The notes under the pieces: generated by a model | What the model was told of the DNA's origin: nothing | What the model saw: only the letters and a program-made list of their open reading frames with translations | The model's database searches: none | Program-made: the position numbers and the translations under genes | In this document: positions 12,401 through 24,400 of the stretch, piece by piece | Layout of the letters: the number at the start of each line of letters is the position of its first letter | Numbering within the stretch: the stretch's first letter is position 1 | Source of the DNA: Sthenelais limicola | Lineage: Eukaryota > Annelida > Polychaeta > Phyllodocida > Sigalionidae | Length of the DNA stretch: 64,000 nt | Reading direction: 5' to 3' | Assembly: GCA_942159475.1 (NCBI GenBank) | Contig: OW804094.1 | Location: forward strand, 58,214,966-58,278,965

Positions 12401-15400
12401 TCAGTACTTAGATAGTTCCGGACGGATGAGGATATCCTAGTATCAGAGCCAAGGTAAGCAGATGTTTCAGCTTTTCAAACGCTAGCATACAGGTTTCATC
12501 AAACATAACTTTCCTACTTCTCTTTTGATCTCCATCAACAACCAGAGCCAGCCACTTCTGCGAAACATGGCATAAATTCTCTATAATAGGACGCGAAGCC
12601 CAGGAATTGTTGCACTTCTTTCACAGTGCCTGGAACCAGCCAAGACCTAACCTGGTCCAGTTTAGCAGGGTCCGGGCGGATACCTCACTGAGAGACAACA
12701 CCCGGCCCAGGTATTGCACCTCTAGCTTGAAAAATGAACATTTCTTTGGTTTCAGTTTTAGACCATAACTCCGCACTCTTTTCAACACCAACTCCATCTT
12801 ATTCATGGTTTCTTCAAACGTAGCTCCGAATATGATTATATCATCTAAATACACCAGGCAACACCTCCAATGGAGACTGACCAACATCTGTTCCATCATC
12901 CGTTCAAAGGTAGCAGGTGCATTATATAAACCGAAGCTCATAACTTTGAAATGGTACAGAACACTAGAGGAGACAAAGGCAGTTTTTTCCTTACTCCCTT
13001 CATCCATAGCTATCTGCCAATATCCACTTTCCAGATCCAGCGTGATAAACCATTTCATACCTCCTAGGGCTTCAATACACATCAATTCTGGGTAACGGGA
13101 AGGAATCTTTCTTAGTAACCAAGTTCAATGGCCTATAATCAGCGCAAAACCGACTAGTCCCATCTTTCTTGCCCACCATTACAATTCCGGCCCCCCACGT
13201 TCCATTGCTGGTTTCAATGACACCTTTGTTAAGCATATCCTGGATCTTTTGTTTGGCGCCTTCTCGCTTAGCCAGAGGCAAGCACCTATATATATGACCC
13301 ATTCTCACAAAATGGGATCACCCCCCCCACTCTTTTACACTTGATGCTGAGAGTGGTTACTACTTTGTTATATGTTATCAAAAATACTTCTATCGCATAG
13401 ATCTGCTCAGGTTCTATCTTGCCATATATAGTTTTGTATACTTTCTGTTAATATCTTAATATATTTTCATGAATATTTTTCATGTCCCATTTTGTAATTT
13501 TTCACATATTATTTTTACAGATAACCTAGAACCACCAATCCTATTAAAAAGCCTAATTATCTAGTACTAATTTCAACACTCAAAAGTATTTAAAACAGTT
13601 TAAATTACATGGTGAAAAAGAGATATTACTGAAATTACCTAAAAATAAAAATATATATAACTTTTGGTTATGGTAGAAATAACAGTGTCTTTCCATAGCC
13701 CAAATATGCATGGTCCCTTTATAAAAAATAAAATGGATTAACTGTTATATTATGCTATGAGCACAGACCTTAAACTATCCTTTGTTCAGAACAAAAAAAA
13801 ATTGATGGAAAAATATAATACCCTTGATACAAGATGATGCAACAACTTGAAACCTTGGTGTGGTAAAAAATATTTGTCTTTACCTCGCTAGAATAAATAG
13901 CTCTGCATTTTTTAATAAACAATATAGCAGGTTTGATAAAGGTATTAAATCATCCCCCCTGCACCCCTGCAACACACCTGAAAACTGTTTTAAAATGTGT
14001 GATTGGGCCGAGGAGCTACATCAATAAATGCTCTTTGAATGTAAAGACAAAAGATTGTCTTTACATCGGCACCAGCTTTGACCCTGTCTGAGGCCAGCTA
14101 GAGAGTAGTATAGAGAGTATAGAGAACTGTTTAGAAATTCAAAATCTGCTAAGCTGTAAGTACCAAACACTTTCTGGTTGTTATTATCATTGTTTTTTGA
14201 AAAACTCATGACTCATTCTCCACAAAATATGATAGCAAAAGAAATATAATGATTATGATTGTTAAGTGAATAATCTAAAGTCTACAGTTGTAAAAAATGT
14301 TAAAACATTTATTATTTAGTTCTTAGAAAAACATGTATAAATATCAATGGCAAAGTTATGGGACCAAGGATGCATATGTTTGAAATGAACAAAATTTGTC
14401 TTTCCATAGCCATTTGTCTTTCCGTCGTCAAATAATCTTTACTCTTTATGAACGGTTTCTCCCTTGGATTTCAAGACTAGAACTGGCCTACCTTCATTCA
14501 ATATGACTGAGGAATGAATGAATAAGAGAAACAGTTGGCCTACCATTATAAAAGATCCATTGGGGAAATATCTGAGACAGTGCAGGGAGCTGAGTCCCCA
14601 TATTTGATTCATATAAGAAAAGGATATTCCTGAAATCAAAGCACTATATCTATACTGAGGACTATTATGATATTCAATGATGGTAAAATGAAAGATAGTA
14701 ATGAAAAGTACTCAGACTATAATTGCTTAGATGAGAAATCTATGAATCTTATTTTTTCCTTGATATCAGAAGTAATTTTATCTTTCCGTAGCCTATACAT
14801 TCACAGGCTTACTGGTTCAATGTAATGCTTCTTCCCCTTATTACAATACATCCAGGTTTTAGCCCAGTATTGTTCTGTAAGAACATAGAAAAGAATAGAG
14901 TAAAAGATTGTTCAGTTACTCACCAGGGTATTTGAAAAGTAAGGAAATTTCATAATTAGAAAAAACTCTTGCTGTTTAGACAATTTGGTTTGCATTGTCT
15001 TAAACTCTTTCGACATGTTGCATTAAAGTCGTCACTGTTAACATTACTAGCTTCTTGAGGTGCCCCTGAACTACTATTATCCGATCTTATTGGGATAGGT
15101 TTAGGAACTCTTTTTTTTATAGAATTTGTTACCGGGCTTGGTACACCCCTGACCGTGACAGAGGTGCAGTTTCTCTGTGATTTTCACCTTCCTCTTCCTG
15201 AGAATCAGTAATTACAGGTAATTCCCTACTCTCGTTTGTTCTTAGAATATCTACTCTATTTCTTTGAAATATTGCCCCCGTTGTCCATTTCTAATGTATA
15301 TGATCGGTCACTTAATTTACTTTGGACTTTTCCTGTGACACTCCACCCTTCATCAGTTCGCAGTCGTATGCTGTTCCCCTTTTCTAGGTCCTTTGCTACC

Positions 15401-18400
15401 TTGTTTACGACCATTTTCTTTGGCATATACCTGTGCCTTTACTGGCAAAATATTTCTAAGCCTTCGGCCCATCAGTTTTTCCATTGGAGACATCCCACAA
15501 GGCATCGGTGCAGACCTATACATTAACAAAGCTAGATAAGGGTCTTCTTTTTCCAGTGTCGCCTTCTTTAACATCATTTTGTCAATCCCTACCTCCTTTT
15601 CAGCCTTGGCATTAGATTGTGGTCGATAGGGGGAGGACGTCCTTTGTGCTATCTCATATTTGGTACAAAATTCTGCTATTCAAATCTGAATGATTTATAT
15701 AAGCGCATGGCCTCTTCTCCGGCCACGTTAAAGAAGAGGGCCAACCTTTGTTTGTCATTGTCCTCGGCCACCTCAATAGCATCCAAATACCACTCGAACT
15801 CGATCTCGATCTAAACAAGTTTCCCAATTGACTACATTATAATCCAGATCCAAAGACTTTGGTGGGTGGATTCCGTTCATGTTCAGTTATTTATGGTTAA
15901 AAACCAGAACCACTCCTGGTACCATATTAAATGACAACATTGTACAACAAGGTATGGGTTAAAACTGTTTTATTCAGAGAGGTGACAATAGGTGGTGGTA
16001 GCGTCGTGTAGCGCAGTATCCCGACAGGGATATTCAGGTAACTCACCCATCAAACAAACAAAAGAAGCTTCACTCACACCAGCCGGCCTAATTTGAGTAC
16101 TAGAGGCTAAACCCCAATCACGCTCAGGCGGCATAGCTGTATTATACCGCCTCAGCCTTTCAATCTCAGCCTCACTTACAGCTGCCTTTCTGGCTAGGTC
16201 TTCCGCCAATGACATTTCGGCGCCCGGTCCACCTTAGAAGCGCGCAAGTCTTGCTGTAAAGCATATAACTTGCACTCTTGCTGTTCAATTATTGCCTGCA
16301 AATTCTTTTCTGAACGCTTAGCATTAAACAAATCTTTAGCAGACTCCGCTGCAGCGTGCATAGCATCGCTACCCTGCGCAGCAGACATGTGCAAGGAGTC
16401 ACTCATTTGTTCCAAGCGTCTGAACTGAAGACCAAGCAGTGTATCCATCTTATCAAACGTCATATGCTGTCTAAAACCAGTGTGCATATCATCCTCCTAC
16501 TCCCCAGTCAAATGCTGGGCAAGTTCTCCCTCAGCCAGGTGACCAAGTGGGGGAAGAGGCCTCCGTACAATTCTTTGCATAGCAAGCGGATTCAGTTGTG
16601 CATCATCAACTCGCCGGCCTTTCACATTCCTATCTGCATTCCTATCCGGGCTTCTATCAAAGTCCCATAGATCAGCACCAGCCAAAGAGCCATTATCAGA
16701 GCCTAATGCTTCTATTTCAGCTTGATTTTGCATGGCATCTCCAAAGATATCGCCATGCAAGCGTCCCGGAACTTGTCTTGCAGCCATCTTGCCTTGATAA
16801 TCAGGAAGCACAGGATTATCTGACATACCCACTGATATTATACCAACAGGAGGGGCTACTACATTGGCTGGTTCTAATGGAGGTAGTGCATTGACAGCAA
16901 CCCCATTTTCAACCAGGCACTTCTTCAACTTGTAGCTGTTCCTGAACCATAGCCGGATCAACTGGTGGAGCTGCCCCTGGCAAATCCACATTTTCTACAA
17001 CTTCATTACCCAGGTCCACCACCTCCGGGTTTAAATTTACTTCTGCCGCAGCGTTCTCCATGCCCTGTGGGGCGTTTGAACTGCCAACAGGTTAACAACT
17101 TCGGTGACTAAACATTCAGCGTGCATGCCGAAAAGGTCCAACAAAGGTGCAAAAAAACCAACAAAAGCCACAAGAGACCGGACTTGGTCACGGCACCAAA
17201 TTGTAGTGTCTGCTATTAATTACCTCAGCGACTGATTAGAAATAACAACACTTGAAACAATACAGATCTCTGAGTCCTTGCTAGCTGGCTTATAGTTCAT
17301 TCGTCACCCAGACGTTTAGTATCTTCAGAGTGAACTACACAACACTTCAACTCCACAGGAGAGAAGTACATAAAGAATATCACAGAAAGTAAAAAGGGCG
17401 TGTAGACAAGTATGTAAAATGGTAAATAACAGCTAACTATAAATTAAAAAATATCAGACATAAAACCCAGTGGCATCATCTAACGCTGACTCCCTGCAGC
17501 AGGAGATAAGATCAGTTCGCATCCAGGCCGACTGGCCGCGACCGGAGAACTGGCCGGCTTAGCCAGGGAGCCAGGCGGCAGGCTGGCGGTGCCAAGCCAG
17601 AGCGGAGAAAACTGCTCAGGCTCAGCACCATCACACACAGCACCACATAAGTTTTCATTAGTGCATCGGATTAATCAAGGTAATGTAATGTACAATGAAT
17701 ATGATATGAAAACCCTGTGAATGTTCCTCGAGTATCTTATTATTTTATATTGTGTTTATTGTTAGATATTGTGGAGCGATTCCGTGCCCATTAGATTACG
17801 ACGACATAAAGTCGACGAAACTCAAGGACTTGGAGTTTGTTCGAGAACTGGTGAAGGAGAAAAAGGAGCTGGAAGCGAAATTTAAAGAGGTACATGCCTA
17901 ACTAAAAAACGAAAAATCACAATATTTCTGATTGTATTGAAATGACTAGTTTGGGTATATTGTTCCCTTCATAGCTCTTCATTATAAATGGCCAACAGCA
18001 TACTTCTCTATCTCTGTAAATTAGTACCCCTCGTTATGTAACAAAGTATTATTATATACATTGCAATTATTTGTCGTATTTATCTAGAGCTTTAAATGAA
18101 ATATATTTGGATCATGGGGTTTTCACAGGTTGAAGAGGTATGTATGGTAATAACATAGCGAGGGATTTAATCAACGTAGAATGTATTTATATTTTTTTTT
18201 ACTTAGAATGTACTTATAGATAGGTTGGGAATTCCCAAGCAATATAGTTTAATTGAATCACAGGCCGAGGCTATAACAAAGCACTTGCGGCCCATATGGG
18301 ATCACTGACGTTCCGCACCAAAGGAATCGTACAGGATATTGTCATCTGAGGATACATTACATTCTTATTCTTATATCACATAACTACAGACGTTATTATT

Positions 18401-21400
18401 TCTGATATGTATTACTGAACATAAATCTTTGTCTGGAAGTTTAGGGATATTGCCTTCAACGGATATAAATAACGAACAGACGCTGTTAATACTGTTATAT
18501 CACATTAGCATTATTGATGGGGATATTTAGAAGTAGTGCATTCCATTCTCAACTTATATACGTGTCTTTTCAACGTATATATAGTTTTCGGTCCTGATAC
18601 TTTTTGTAATTCAATTCAAAATATCTTTTATTTGTACCTAGGGTGTTATACAAATAGGAGCCATACATCTGAATATAAATCCAGGTCTTCCAGTACGTTC
18701 CTTATCTGTAATTGCATATAACTGTAATTGTAATGCAATCTAAACGGCGATACTCATGTCATTTTATCTCGATATGATAGGTTTTTACAGCAAGATACAA
18801 GTGTAATGTAATTAAGGCCAAATTTACAAAATACAACATTCCCAAATCCACCCGTTCAATATACACATGGTATTCGCATATAATTATCACGAGTTCTTAT
18901 TTATGTTTTTGGCTAAAATGTCAGACATTAAAACAAGTAGTTCGTAGTACCTTCCCATCACAAATAATCTTTCTTGTTTCTAGACATATCAATTTCCAAC
19001 AATCATAAGAATGTATTCCCCCTCAAGTAAATAACTAATTCAGAGAACACTTCATAAAATTGTACAAATAATGACGGACAATAGCTACTTTAGTATAACA
19101 TTTTCGCTCACATGGAACTTTTACATACCATTATGATTATAAAAATGGAAAGTACGGACTAACCATTTCGTCTCAGGTATCGATAATTGGGGTCTTATTC
19201 CACAGAGAGTAAACTTGTATTTGACATTATATATTCTGACTGAATTGAGGTTTACTTTCAGCTTGGTGAAAATATGGCAAATTTAATGAAGGAATGTGAA
19301 GGTTGGCGCGGGCAAAAGGCAGCGGTAAGGTCCGGACCTATGTGCGACGATTTCTCCCATTTGCCTTTCAACACGAGTGCATTTTATCACCCAAATTCTA
19401 CCTGCTTTAATGCACCGCCAAACCTTATTCCTTAGCCAGCGATTGGTTAAGACCGCCGCAAATAACTGTTGGTTTTTGCGTTTGTTTTATTTGCCTTTAT
19501 ATTTGCCATTAACCCACACGTTGTGACAAAGCACATTGTTTTTTTCCATGCACCCTTATCATATCAACAACGTATTCCACTATAAATATGTTAGCAATAA
19601 TGTCTATGACAATCATTTGGAAGAAAGATCTCGGATAATTTGAATTCACTCTTTTCTTCGAAATACAGGGAAGACAATTTAATCATTCGGTCGGCAAAAT
19701 GCTTATGAGGAAGGGATAACTAAACGAAGAGATTGATTTAGCAATTCGAGTTCTCAACCAAATAATACGAACATGACATCGAGTTAAGAAAGAGAATCAT
19801 ACAAATTAAAACAATAACAAATTATGGCAGCGTGGGATGATTACGACTTCATTTTCAGTTGTATTATCTTTATAATCTTATAGGCTATAATCGTTAGTAA
19901 AACCAAAGAGAGTTAGAAATATTACGTGGTCTTTGACGACTTTCCACACTGAGATCGATCAATCTACGGTAGCTGCCAACTTTCAAGTAGAAGATCTATA
20001 TTCTTTTTAACATTATGTTGAATTGCACAGTATGATGCCCACTACAATATTCCATAATTTCACATTACCATCCAAAATATCACACTTCAAAAGGAACTCC
20101 AGCTTCTTCTTTCACTTTAAACCTCATTTATTTGGTCTTCACGTTATTAATAGCTTTAATCAAGGATGTTCATTATCATTTGCTTGCCTGCTGGATTGAA
20201 TTTTGTCGTAATCATGGTCATAAACAAAGATATCTTGTTTCATTTCAAGCTTCACGAAGAGCTAAAGCTGGCAGAAAAACGGAAGCAGGAATGGGATTTT
20301 GAGCGACGTCTGGTGAGTGAACTTGTAATCTAGATATCATAATGGGGGTTATTGCTTTCCCTTTCCTCTGGGTGCAGGATGATTATAATATAATAAATAT
20401 AATTTTGGGGATGAGCTTTTTGGCAAGACTAGTATTGGTAAGCTTATCACCATTATCTCGTCTCCGGATCCATGGATATCCTAATGTCTTTCACGAAACG
20501 AAAAAAAAAACCCACAACACAATAAGTTATCAATATATCCCCCTGCGAGGATAAAGGGAATATAGAAATAAAGATAAACAGTAACATTTTTGATATTCGT
20601 GTTTGCACGAGCAAGGCTATAAATGGCGCCTTAGTAGAGGGTATGAAAGTAAAGAGAGAAAAGCTTGACAAGTGGAGAAACCTACTTGGCTTAAGCGAGG
20701 AAGAATACTTAAAGTTACAGCGGAAGGATGTTTTTAATAATTCGTACAAAACAACAAGCGAAACAAGACTGCAAGTTTTGCAGTACAGAATTCTACATAG
20801 AACTATAACATGTAACCTTTACCTGAAAAACGCCTCCTTTCGAGATCATCCTGGATGCTCTTTTTGTGACAGGCGAGACGATTTGATCCATTTTTTCCTG
20901 ACGTGTCATGACACAGAAAGACTCTGGTCAAGGGTGTATAACCTTATTGAATCGGTGGGATATCTCAACGAGGATATAGGGGGCAGAAAGATAATAGGAA
21001 GAAACCCTTCTGGGACCTTGTATGTCGAAAAGATCAACATTATGTTCGGTTTTAATAAAAAGGGGACAAATGTAAAGGTTATAAACTGGATTATACTTAA
21101 TACAAAAGCCTTCATACACAGGCAGAAATTGTTTCACCAAGGGAACTTGGAATGGTTGTACTACATATACGAGATGAGGTCAAAAGTAACGATTATATTA
21201 TATCAAAATAAGTTCAGAGCCATAAGCAAGGAGGAAAGCACACTGTGGAAAAGCCTAGTGGCAGATATTTCAGATCTGTTGAACAATAACAACGTCTAGG
21301 AGTAGGTGCTTCCCTTTTGCTTTATTTCACATTGGTTTGAAGAGATATATCCTCAGGTTTGAAGCTTGTAAAATGTACTTTTAAATCGCATCATATCGAT

Positions 21401-24400
21401 GTGCTCCAGTCGTGAACCCTTAAAATAAAACCATGAAAGACCAGAGTCAAAAAGAAAATGCCCTGTGTATAAAGAGTAGAGGTGTACGGTAAGGGTCAGA
21501 AGGGGCGTGGCCACAAAGCGATAATTCATTAGGTGAAATGTTTGGACCGGAGGGTTGACTATCGCGGCAACGTCAAATGTATGGAGTTATGTAGTTCATT
21601 GCTTCTCTGATGTGTACGGTATGGGTCAAAGTGGGAGGAGCCACGATATCCTCGACCCATATCACCATGTTTGGACTAAACTAGTGTCATATTTAACAGA
21701 CCGTAGTTATTCGTAGTTAGAAAAATCATAATAGAGCGTGCTTTGCAGGAAGAAAGGCATATGTAAATCTTGATGTCGATATGCTGGAAGAAGAGAAAGT
21801 TTTGTTGACAAATTGAATAAAGTTGATGTAAAAACAAAAAAAAAAGTTATCAATATATAAATGTATGATTAAATATTAATCTATCTTCCAGATGGAGGCA
21901 GAAATGCATAGACTGCGGGTAGTGAATGACAAACATCTCAACAAATTGGTTAATTACCGAAAGGACCAACATAAACTTGTGGTAAGATATCAAAACGTAT
22001 TGCATGTGTAATGTATTTCGCCTGATTGTGTCTTATATACATGATTCTGACAGAGTATAGCTCAACCATATGTAACGTATAGGCCTACATGTACGTATAA
22101 CATAACGACACAGGTATCAGATGGTCTGTCTTTTTTTTAAATGAAATTTCCATTCTCACAGGATCTTTCACGCCAGAGAAAGGCGATACTAATACAAAGC
22201 TCGACAATTCCTTAGATAGCGGATTTGCTTTTATCGCCTGATAGCATACCAAGGCCATTTTGTGATGCCAGAATGAATGAATTACGTTCACTGACCTTAA
22301 TGCGGTCATTGAACGCCGATCAAAGGGAGAAATCCTTCACCATCCATCAGTATATTTAACCAACGTCTTTGTAGAGTAGAACATATCCAGGCCTGCTTTC
22401 CATGTGCAGGAAGGTTGTAATCATGATTCGGAGATAACAGAGGACTGCCTACACAAGGTCGTGACCATACCTCATGACCCGGGGATATCGCTGTTCCCAG
22501 ATATAGCAGCCATTAGATAAAAATGGGTCATGTACTTCTATATAGACCTAATATAGCATGTATATAATAGACACATACTTATTATAGCAAACAGATATGA
22601 TATGCAATATAAGGAACGTCGATTTTAATGAAGCTTACTTCAAATTTGATTCTTTTAGTATTGATTAAACAGTTATAAAAGGGTAACATGTCACAGTTAT
22701 AAACTTATGTAATTTGAATGTTTAAATTTTACAATACCAGGTGGCAATGACCGACCAGAACCAAATGAAAAAGAGCAAAAGTTTATTACTATTATTATTG
22801 ACTGGTTCAATATGAAATAGTGCATAGTTAGTGTGTTATATTTTAAGTGCACCAGTTGGTGTACACAACCCCTATAGCTGTTTACCCTGCAATATACAAG
22901 GCATAGTAGTATAATGAAATGAATCTATATCTAAGGCAACATGGCCATCTGACACCTTCAGTAGTGCGTACGTGTACCTTGAATATATGCGGTTAGAATG
23001 GAGCTTTTTACTGGTCGGTCAACCCATGTCCATTGACACTAAGGAGCGGCTCGTCTTTTCTTTGACGATTTTGCATTCTGAAAATAATAGGCAATTATAC
23101 GTTTGGCAGTCGATTAACTCCAGATCATAACCGATATTCTTATTTAAGCAAATTGACAGGTGGAAGCTTTTTCGTCTCACAAGATCCCGCGATCAGGGCG
23201 GTATACTATCAATCGTAAATAACTTGTGCTAAAATCATTGTTTATTTGAATCATTCAATGTTAGTTTATTTGGATCATTCCATGTTAGTCTTAATTGGTG
23301 TTAACATTTGGATAATAATAACTGAATACTCTCTATAATATGTAGCCATTGATTCAGTAGAGTAGCTAATACGTATTGAAATACATAAAAAGAGTCAAAT
23401 CTTGTATGCCTCTGTAGTAGGCAAATTAATTAGAATGCGCACAAAGGACGACCATACTTGAGAAACAATTATGGACAAAGTCATTTAAAGCACAGAACTA
23501 TAATAGTTCTGTGTTTTAAGTAAGGATGTTAATGGACCACTCAAAAAATGTTTCTTTCTGAAGAGCCATTACAATTCTAATGATGTCCTTAAAATCTCTG
23601 TGACTTAACAGTCCCTTTTCGGAAACATTTCAGGAGATGAATGTACCGGTAATGATTTTTTAATGTAAATGGCAAATTTTGTCTGCACCTTGGTAATGAG
23701 CAGTTATTTGTGTTCTATACAAAAATAAAACAAAAACACATACACTATCAGCTTTAAATCAATGCAATTGGGAATAAACATAGTAATTAAAACATAATTC
23801 TATTCAACAGGAACTAAGCGAACGGGTAAAAGTCTTGGAAGAGGAGAATGAGAAGTTAAAAACAGAAAGTCACAAGACTCGCCATGCGCTGCTTTCCCAG
23901 ATGGAAGAATCAGATCGCTTTGAAAAGGAAAATAAAATTTTGAAGGTAGATTTGAGTGAAGCTGTAGCCAAGGTACAATTTCTCACTGATGAACTTGATG
24001 GTATATCAGAAGAACGGGAGAGACATAAAAAGGAAATCGCTCAAAGAGATAAGCGTATCAGCGACGTCGAAGATGAGATGAGGAAAATAATTCAAGAACT
24101 CGAATGCCAAACCAGGGTTTTCTCAGAGAAAGAGAACCTGAGTAAAACATTGATTGAAGAACTGCGGAGTCACATGCTGGAACTGAAAAATAAATTAGAA
24201 GCTTCGGAAAGATATAGCTCGGACCTTGAAGAACAAATACACGAACATTTAATGGAAATTGAGAAGCTAAAAGGTAAGATTACCAACGATAAGCGCTTCA
24301 AACGGTTTGTGGCCATCAAACGAGAGTGCAACGAACTTAAATCTCAGAATGAAGCCCTTCTGCATAGGTCGCATTTTGGACATGCGCATTCGATTCCCAT

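Larger units (their letters stand above)
6794..17647 (-). mobile_element. LTR retrotransposon (Ty3/Gypsy-like), full length with LTRs, in antisense in intron 1
   Basis: Two direct repeats of about 446 bp (6794-7241 and 17202-17647), roughly 93% identical by eye, bound 10.85 kb. Read on the minus strand the LTRs run TG...CA, or TG...TA at the decayed left copy. A primer-binding-like TGGTGCCG lies just inside the right LTR (17191-17198), and a polypurine tract AAAGAGGGAGGGGTAT abuts the left LTR (7242-7257). TAAG flanks both ends as a 4-bp target duplication. These orient the element on the minus strand. Inside are decayed gag-like ORFs at both ends, a Ty3/Gypsy RT piece, an integrase piece, a MITE and long AT-rich filler. 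The domain order (gag, integrase, RT) is wrong for an intact element, so the interior is rearranged or nested. Not autonomous. Confidence 0.9.
20539..21843 (+). mobile_element. 5'-truncated LINE insertion with 15-bp target-site duplication
   Basis: AAGTTATCAATATAT occurs at 20524-20538 and again at 21844-21858. Between them are the end of a LINE ORF, a ~540-bp 3' region and an A-rich tail. A short copy with a long target duplication and an A-rich 3' end is the signature of target-primed reverse transcription. It lies in the sense direction in the intron between the 20250 and 21892 exons. Confidence 0.85.

Noticed and set aside
22739..22800. Possible extra exon of the coiled-coil gene after ATACCAG
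   Set aside because: No donor site before an in-frame stop, and the flanking exons join in phase without it.
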